This document shows, piece after piece, positions 6,391-8,965 of a stretch of 8,965 nt of DNA (positions are counted from its first letter, which is position 1; the number at the start of each line of letters is the position of its first letter). Source of the stretch: CALKKN01 sp041571375 (GTDB lineage Bacteria; Pseudomonadota; Gammaproteobacteria; Xanthomonadales; SZUA-36); contig JBFFUJ010000091.1 of the NCBI GenBank assembly GCA_041571375.1, positions 1 through 8,965 on the forward strand, in the 5' to 3' direction. The translations under genes were made by a program, and so were the position numbers. Under the pieces are notes generated by a model. It saw only the letters and a program-made list of their open reading frames with translations. It was not told the DNA's origin and did not search any database.

Positions 6391-6395
6391 TCCTC
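6391..6395 (-). promoter_or_regulatory. Ribosome binding site deciding the ACBP start
   Basis: The minus strand reads GAGGA here, seven bases before the ATG at 6383. It supports that start over the upstream in-frame ATG at 6410, which would add nine residues outside the ACBP domain. Confidence 0.7.
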
Positions 6396-6429
6396 GGTCA
6401 GGCAACACAATGGGCCGGGTCGTACCGAA

Positions 6430-6447
6430 ACGATCTGCTAAGATCGT
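6430..6447. promoter_or_regulatory. Palindromic operator candidate between ACBP and fatty acyl-CoA reductase genes
   Basis: ACGATCT (6430-6436), spacer GCTA, then AGATCGT (6441-6447) form a perfect 7+7 bp inverted repeat in the middle of a 113-base divergent intergenic region. The size and symmetry suit a TetR-family dimer, and a TetR-family gene lies in the divergent operon. It overlaps the TAAGAT -10 candidate for the reductase gene (6439-6444). A second, smaller inverted repeat, GGCACA-CAGGA-TGTGCC, follows at 6455-6471. The assignment to the PhaD-like regulator is inference. Confidence 0.5.
6439..6444 (+). promoter_or_regulatory. Candidate -10 element for the fatty acyl-CoA reductase gene
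   Basis: TAAGAT matches five of six -10 positions, within the palindrome at 6430-6447, leaving a leader of roughly 46 bases before the start at 6497. No good -35 is found at 16-18 bases upstream, which would fit an activated promoter. Confidence 0.3.
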
Positions 6448-6485
6448 AGCACGTGGCACACAGGATGTGCCTGACCTGCGCCATC

Positions 6486-6489
6486 GGAG
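6486..6489 (+). promoter_or_regulatory. Ribosome binding site deciding the reductase start
   Basis: GGAG at 6486-6489 is seven bases before the ATG at 6497 but only one base before the ATG at 6491. It therefore favours 6497 (MNYFITGG) as the true start. Confidence 0.55.
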
Positions 6490-6496
6490 CATGTCT

Positions 6497-8485
6497 ATGA
6501 ATTACTTCATCACCGGCGGTACCGGCTTCATCGGCCGTCACGTTATTCAGCTGCTGCTGGAGAAGAAGAAACAGGCCCGCATCTACGTCCTGGTGCGGCG
6601 CGGTTCACGCGCAAAGTTCGACAAGTTGCGCAGGCGTTGGGGCGCCGGGAGCGAGCGGGTGCTGCCGATCACCGGCGACCTCACCCGCTCGATGCTGGGG
6701 GTGCCCGCCGCCAAGCGCCGGGAGCTGGCAGGAAAGATCAACCACATGTTCCACCTGGCGGCCGTGTATGACCTCATGGCCGATGCCGACGAGCAGGTGC
6801 CGGTGAACGTCAAGGGCACCCAGAACGCTTTGCGCTTTGCTGAAAATATCGGCGTCAAGCGTTTCCATCACGTCAGTTCGATTGCCGCTGCCGGTCTCTA
6901 TCAGGGCGTCTTTCGGGAGGACATGTTCGAGGAGGCTCACGACCTCGACCATCCCTATTTCCGCACCAAGCATGAATCCGAGGGACTGGTGCGGCACGAG
7001 TGCCGCGTGCCGTGGCGCATCTACCGCCCGGGGATCGTCGTGGGCCACTCCAAGACCGGCGAGATCGACAAGATCGACGGGCCCTATTATTTCTTCAAGC
7101 TGATACAGAAACTGCGCAGCGTGCTGCCCGCCTGGATGCCGACGCTGGGGATCGAAGGGGGACGAATCAACATGGTTCCGGTGGATTATGTCGCCAGCGC
7201 CATGGTCCATATCGCTCACCGGCCCGGTCTCGACCGGCAGTGCTTTCATCTCACCGACCCCAAGCCGAAGCGTATTGGCGAGGTGCTGAACCTGTTTGCG
7301 GAAGCCGCGCATGCCCCGCAGATGACCATGCGGGTCGACGCGCGCCTGTTCAATTACATACCTTCCGCGGTCAAGCAGGGCCTGCGCATGTTGCCGCCGG
7401 TCCGACATATTTCAGACCAGGTGATGAAAGACCTCGGCATGCCGCCCGGCATTCTCAGGTTCGTCAACTATCCCACCCGCTTCGATTGTCGGGAAGCGGA
7501 ACGCGCCCTGCAGGGCAGCGGCATCCAGTTGCCCCGGCTGGAGGATTACGCATGGCAACTCTGGGACTACTGGGAACGCAACCTCGACCCGGATCTGTTC
7601 ATCGATCGCAGCCTCAGGGGGCATGTCGAGGACCAGGTCGTGGTGATCACCGGGGCGTCCTCCGGGATCGGCCGGGCGACCGCCGTGATGATGGCCCGGG
7701 CGGGAGCCAAGGTCATGCTGGTGGCCCGCGGCGCGGAACAGCTGTCCGTCACTCAGGCGGAAATCCGGGACGAGGGCGGCCAGGCCTGGAGTTTTCCGTG
7801 CGATATCACTGATCTGGATGCGTGCGATCGGCTGGTCGAGCGCATCCAGAAGCAGCATGGGCCCATCGAGGTTCTGGTCAACAATGCCGGGCGCTCGATC
7901 CGACGATCCATTGCCTTGTCTTTCGATCGCTTTCACGATTTCGAGCGCACCATGCAGTTGAACTATTTCGGCGCGCTGCGCCTCATCCTGGGGGTGCTGC
8001 CCGGCATGACCAAGCGGCGCTCGGGGCAGATCATCAATATTTCCTCGATTGGGGTGCTGAGCAACGCGCCCCGGTTCTCCGCGTACGTGGCCTCAAAATC
8101 GGCGCTGGACGCCTTCTCCCGTTGCGCGTCGTCCGAGTACAGCGACATGGGCATCTCGTTCACCACCATCAACATGCCGCTGGTGCGCACGCCGATGATT
8201 GCGCCCACGAAGATCTACGACAACCTGCCGGCAATTACTCCGGAGGAAGCGGCGCAGATGGTGAAACAGGCGGTGATTTACCGCCCGCAGCGGATCGCCA
8301 CGCGGCTCGGGATCTTTGCCGCCATGCTGCATGCCATGGCGCCCAAGGTGGCCGAGATCATCATGAACAGCGCGTTTCGAATGTTTCCGGACTCAGCCGC
8401 TGCGCGGGGCATTGCCGAGGCGCAGCAACAGGCCTCGCAGGAGCAGATTGCATTCGCGAGCCTGATGCGGGGCATTCACTGGTAG
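6497..8485 (+). CDS. Two-domain fatty acyl-CoA reductase (alcohol-forming, Marinobacter FAR type)
   Basis: This 662-residue fusion of two Rossmann/SDR units matches the architecture and length (about 660) of the Marinobacter NADPH-dependent fatty acyl-CoA reductase, which makes fatty alcohols from acyl-CoA via the aldehyde. The N-terminal unit (about 1-370) has the nucleotide motif TGGTGFIG at 6-13, HHVSSIAAAG at 124-133 and the catalytic YxxxK as Tyr154/Lys158 (YFRTKHE). This is the extended-SDR type of acyl-CoA reductases. The C-terminal unit (about 378-662) is a classical SDR with TGASSGIG at 385-392, NNAG at 462-465, SSIGV at 516-520 and YVASK at 530-534. Segments such as DHPY, GPYYFFK, WDYWERNLDPDLF and FDRFHDFERTMQLNYFG are as I recall them from Marinobacter FAR. 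The start at 6497 has the better-spaced RBS; 6491 is possible, while 6410 would run back over the intergenic region. It is divergent from ACBP and convergent with the lipase. Fatty alcohol would feed the WS/DGAT at 2446. Confidence 0.95.
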   Translation: MNYFITGGTGFIGRHVIQLLLEKKKQARIYVLVRRGSRAKFDKLRRRWGAGSERVLPITGDLTRSMLGVPAAKRRELAGKINHMFHLAAVYDLMADADEQVPVNVKGTQNALRFAENIGVKRFHHVSSIAAAGLYQGVFREDMFEEAHDLDHPYFRTKHESEGLVRHECRVPWRIYRPGIVVGHSKTGEIDKIDGPYYFFKLIQKLRSVLPAWMPTLGIEGGRINMVPVDYVASAMVHIAHRPGLDRQCFHLTDPKPKRIGEVLNLFAEAAHAPQMTMRVDARLFNYIPSAVKQGLRMLPPVRHISDQVMKDLGMPPGILRFVNYPTRFDCREAERALQGSGIQLPRLEDYAWQLWDYWERNLDPDLFIDRSLRGHVEDQVVVITGASSGIGRATAVMMARAGAKVMLVARGAEQLSVTQAEIRDEGGQAWSFPCDITDLDACDRLVERIQKQHGPIEVLVNNAGRSIRRSIALSFDRFHDFERTMQLNYFGALRLILGVLPGMTKRRSGQIINISSIGVLSNAPRFSAYVASKSALDAFSRCASSEYSDMGISFTTINMPLVRTPMIAPTKIYDNLPAITPEEAAQMVKQAVIYRPQRIATRLGIFAAMLHAMAPKVAEIIMNSAFRMFPDSAAARGIAEAQQQASQEQIAFASLMRGIHW

Positions 8486-8491
8486 TGGCAG

Positions 8492-8510
8492 TCGCCCGTT
8501 CAGCGGGCGA
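8492..8510. terminator. Possible weak terminator between convergent genes
   Basis: TCGCCCG (8492-8498) pairs perfectly with CGGGCGA (8504-8510) around a TTCAG loop, seven bases after the reductase stop. The stop codon of the convergent patatin-like gene lies within and next to the loop. Only scattered T residues follow on the plus strand (TCTGGCTTTCC) and none usefully on the minus strand, so termination efficiency is doubtful. Confidence 0.35.
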
Positions 8511-8965
8511 TCTGGCTTTCCAGCACGTCCATCAGGTCATCGAGGGTCTTGGCCAACTCCCGGGTCACCGGAGCGTGCGAGGACCGCCCGTCGCCGATGC
8601 TGCTGGTCAGGGTCCGCGATGGATCGCGCAACAACTTGGTGCGCAGGCGCATGCCATGCCGCTTCAGGATGGGGTTGATCTCGGCCGCGCGCGTCAGCAG
8701 GTCACGCCGCGTGGACTGGTAGGCGTGCTCGCACAGCGCGTTGCGGCTCGCGTAACTGAAAATATTGGTGAAGAAGATTTCCTCGTCGTCGCGGTCGGGC
8801 TCCAGCAGGACCAGATCCGCGGCGGGATGGCTGCTGCGGTATTTTTGAAAGCCGATTTTCATGCGTGACTGGATCAGGGCGCGAAAGGTCTGCGACAGGA
8901 TCAGCGGCAGGCCGCCACTGATCAGTTTGCGGGCCGGAATGTGCGGATGCCGGGCGGCGTCGCCG
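8500..8965 (-). CDS. Patatin-like phospholipase family protein, C-terminal part (truncated by window)
   Basis: The last 154 residues of a minus-strand protein are visible; the frame stays open to the window edge, so the start lies beyond it. An internal ATG at 8862 is not a start, because the conserved-looking sequence continues upstream (SQTFRALIQSR before it). The fragment contains DLVLLEPDRDDEEIFFTNIFSYASR and CEHAYQSTRRDL, which I recognise from the C-terminal region of proteobacterial patatin-like phospholipases, lipid acyl hydrolases with a Ser-Asp dyad. The catalytic GxSxG and DG[GA] motifs would be upstream and cannot be checked, so the assignment is moderate. No membrane segment is evident. 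It ends 14 bases from the reductase stop, tail to tail. In this setting a lipase could mobilise stored lipid or release acyl chains from membranes; that is inference. Confidence 0.68.
   Translation of the reverse strand, partial: GDAARHPHIPARKLISGGLPLILSQTFRALIQSRMKIGFQKYRSSHPAADLVLLEPDRDDEEIFFTNIFSYASRNALCEHAYQSTRRDLLTRAAEINPILKRHGMRLRTKLLRDPSRTLTSSIGDGRSSHAPVTRELAKTLDDLMDVLESQIAR

Larger units (their letters stand above)
6396..6476. repeat. 9-bp inverted repeat framing the ACBP/reductase intergenic region
   Basis: GGTCAGGCA (6396-6404) is repeated in perfect inverse as TGCCTGACC (6468-6476), with 63 bases between. The centre of symmetry (6436) is within three bases of the centre of the palindrome at 6430-6447, so the two are nearly nested. 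One arm lies just upstream of the ACBP ribosome binding site and the other 20 bases before the reductase start. The arms could be paired sites for a regulator acting on both divergent genes. Confidence 0.5.

Noticed and set aside
6410..6496. Upstream extension of the reductase frame to an ATG at 6410
   Set aside because: The 29 extra residues precede the Rossmann motif, which is normally near the N-terminus in this family. They would also cover the palindromes, and GGAG is well spaced for the ATG at 6497.
7000..7812. A 270-codon plus-strand frame inside the reductase
   Set aside because: The composition is that of a frame-shifted high-GC gene (Arg/Pro/Ala/Gly-rich), while the reductase frame has both Rossmann motifs and YxxxK pairs.
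7822..8868. A 348-codon plus-strand frame overlapping the reductase C-terminus and the patatin-like gene
   Set aside because: It is an out-of-frame shadow of the reductase that runs on antisense to the lipase. Both overlapped genes carry clear family motifs and this frame has none.

Overview
The window comes from a high-GC (roughly 60-65% by eye) Gram-negative chromosome, most likely a gammaproteobacterium. The gene order dedD-cvpA-purF at the left edge is the order known from E. coli and Pseudomonas. The storage-lipid proteins resemble those of marine, wax-ester-producing gammaproteobacteria such as Marinobacter. I cannot name the genus from sequence alone. No tRNA, rRNA, CRISPR array, insertion sequence or phage gene is visible.

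Layout. Positions 2-2338 are a plus-strand housekeeping block: the 3' end of a SPOR-domain gene (dedD-like), cvpA and purF. A 107-base AT-richer gap with a perfect palindrome leads to a WS/DGAT gene (2446-3894, wax ester synthase/diacylglycerol acyltransferase). Convergent with it is a TPR-like gene of unknown role (3918-4769, minus). It is divergent from a phasin gene (4891-5406, plus), which ends in a textbook intrinsic terminator. Next comes a minus-strand pair, an acyl-CoA-binding protein (6114-6383) followed by a TetR-family regulator resembling PhaD (5459-6097). Divergent from that pair is a full-length two-domain fatty acyl-CoA reductase (6497-8485). The window ends in the C-terminal part of a probable patatin-like phospholipase (8500-8965, minus), convergent with the reductase.

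How the genes fit together. Everything right of purF, apart from the TPR-like gene, can be read as one neutral-lipid storage locus. Acyl-CoA is bound by the acyl-CoA-binding protein. The reductase converts part of it to fatty alcohol. The WS/DGAT joins alcohol and acyl-CoA into wax ester (or makes triacylglycerol). A phasin could coat the inclusion, a PhaD-like regulator could respond to acyl-CoA status, and a patatin-like lipase could remobilise lipid. The family assignments rest on motifs visible in the translations. The combined pathway, the idea that the phasin coats wax/TAG bodies rather than PHA, and control by the PhaD-like protein are inferences. The best regulatory signals are a 7+7 bp palindrome nested inside a 9-bp inverted repeat between the acyl-CoA-binding protein and reductase genes, and an 8+8 bp palindrome upstream of the WS/DGAT gene.
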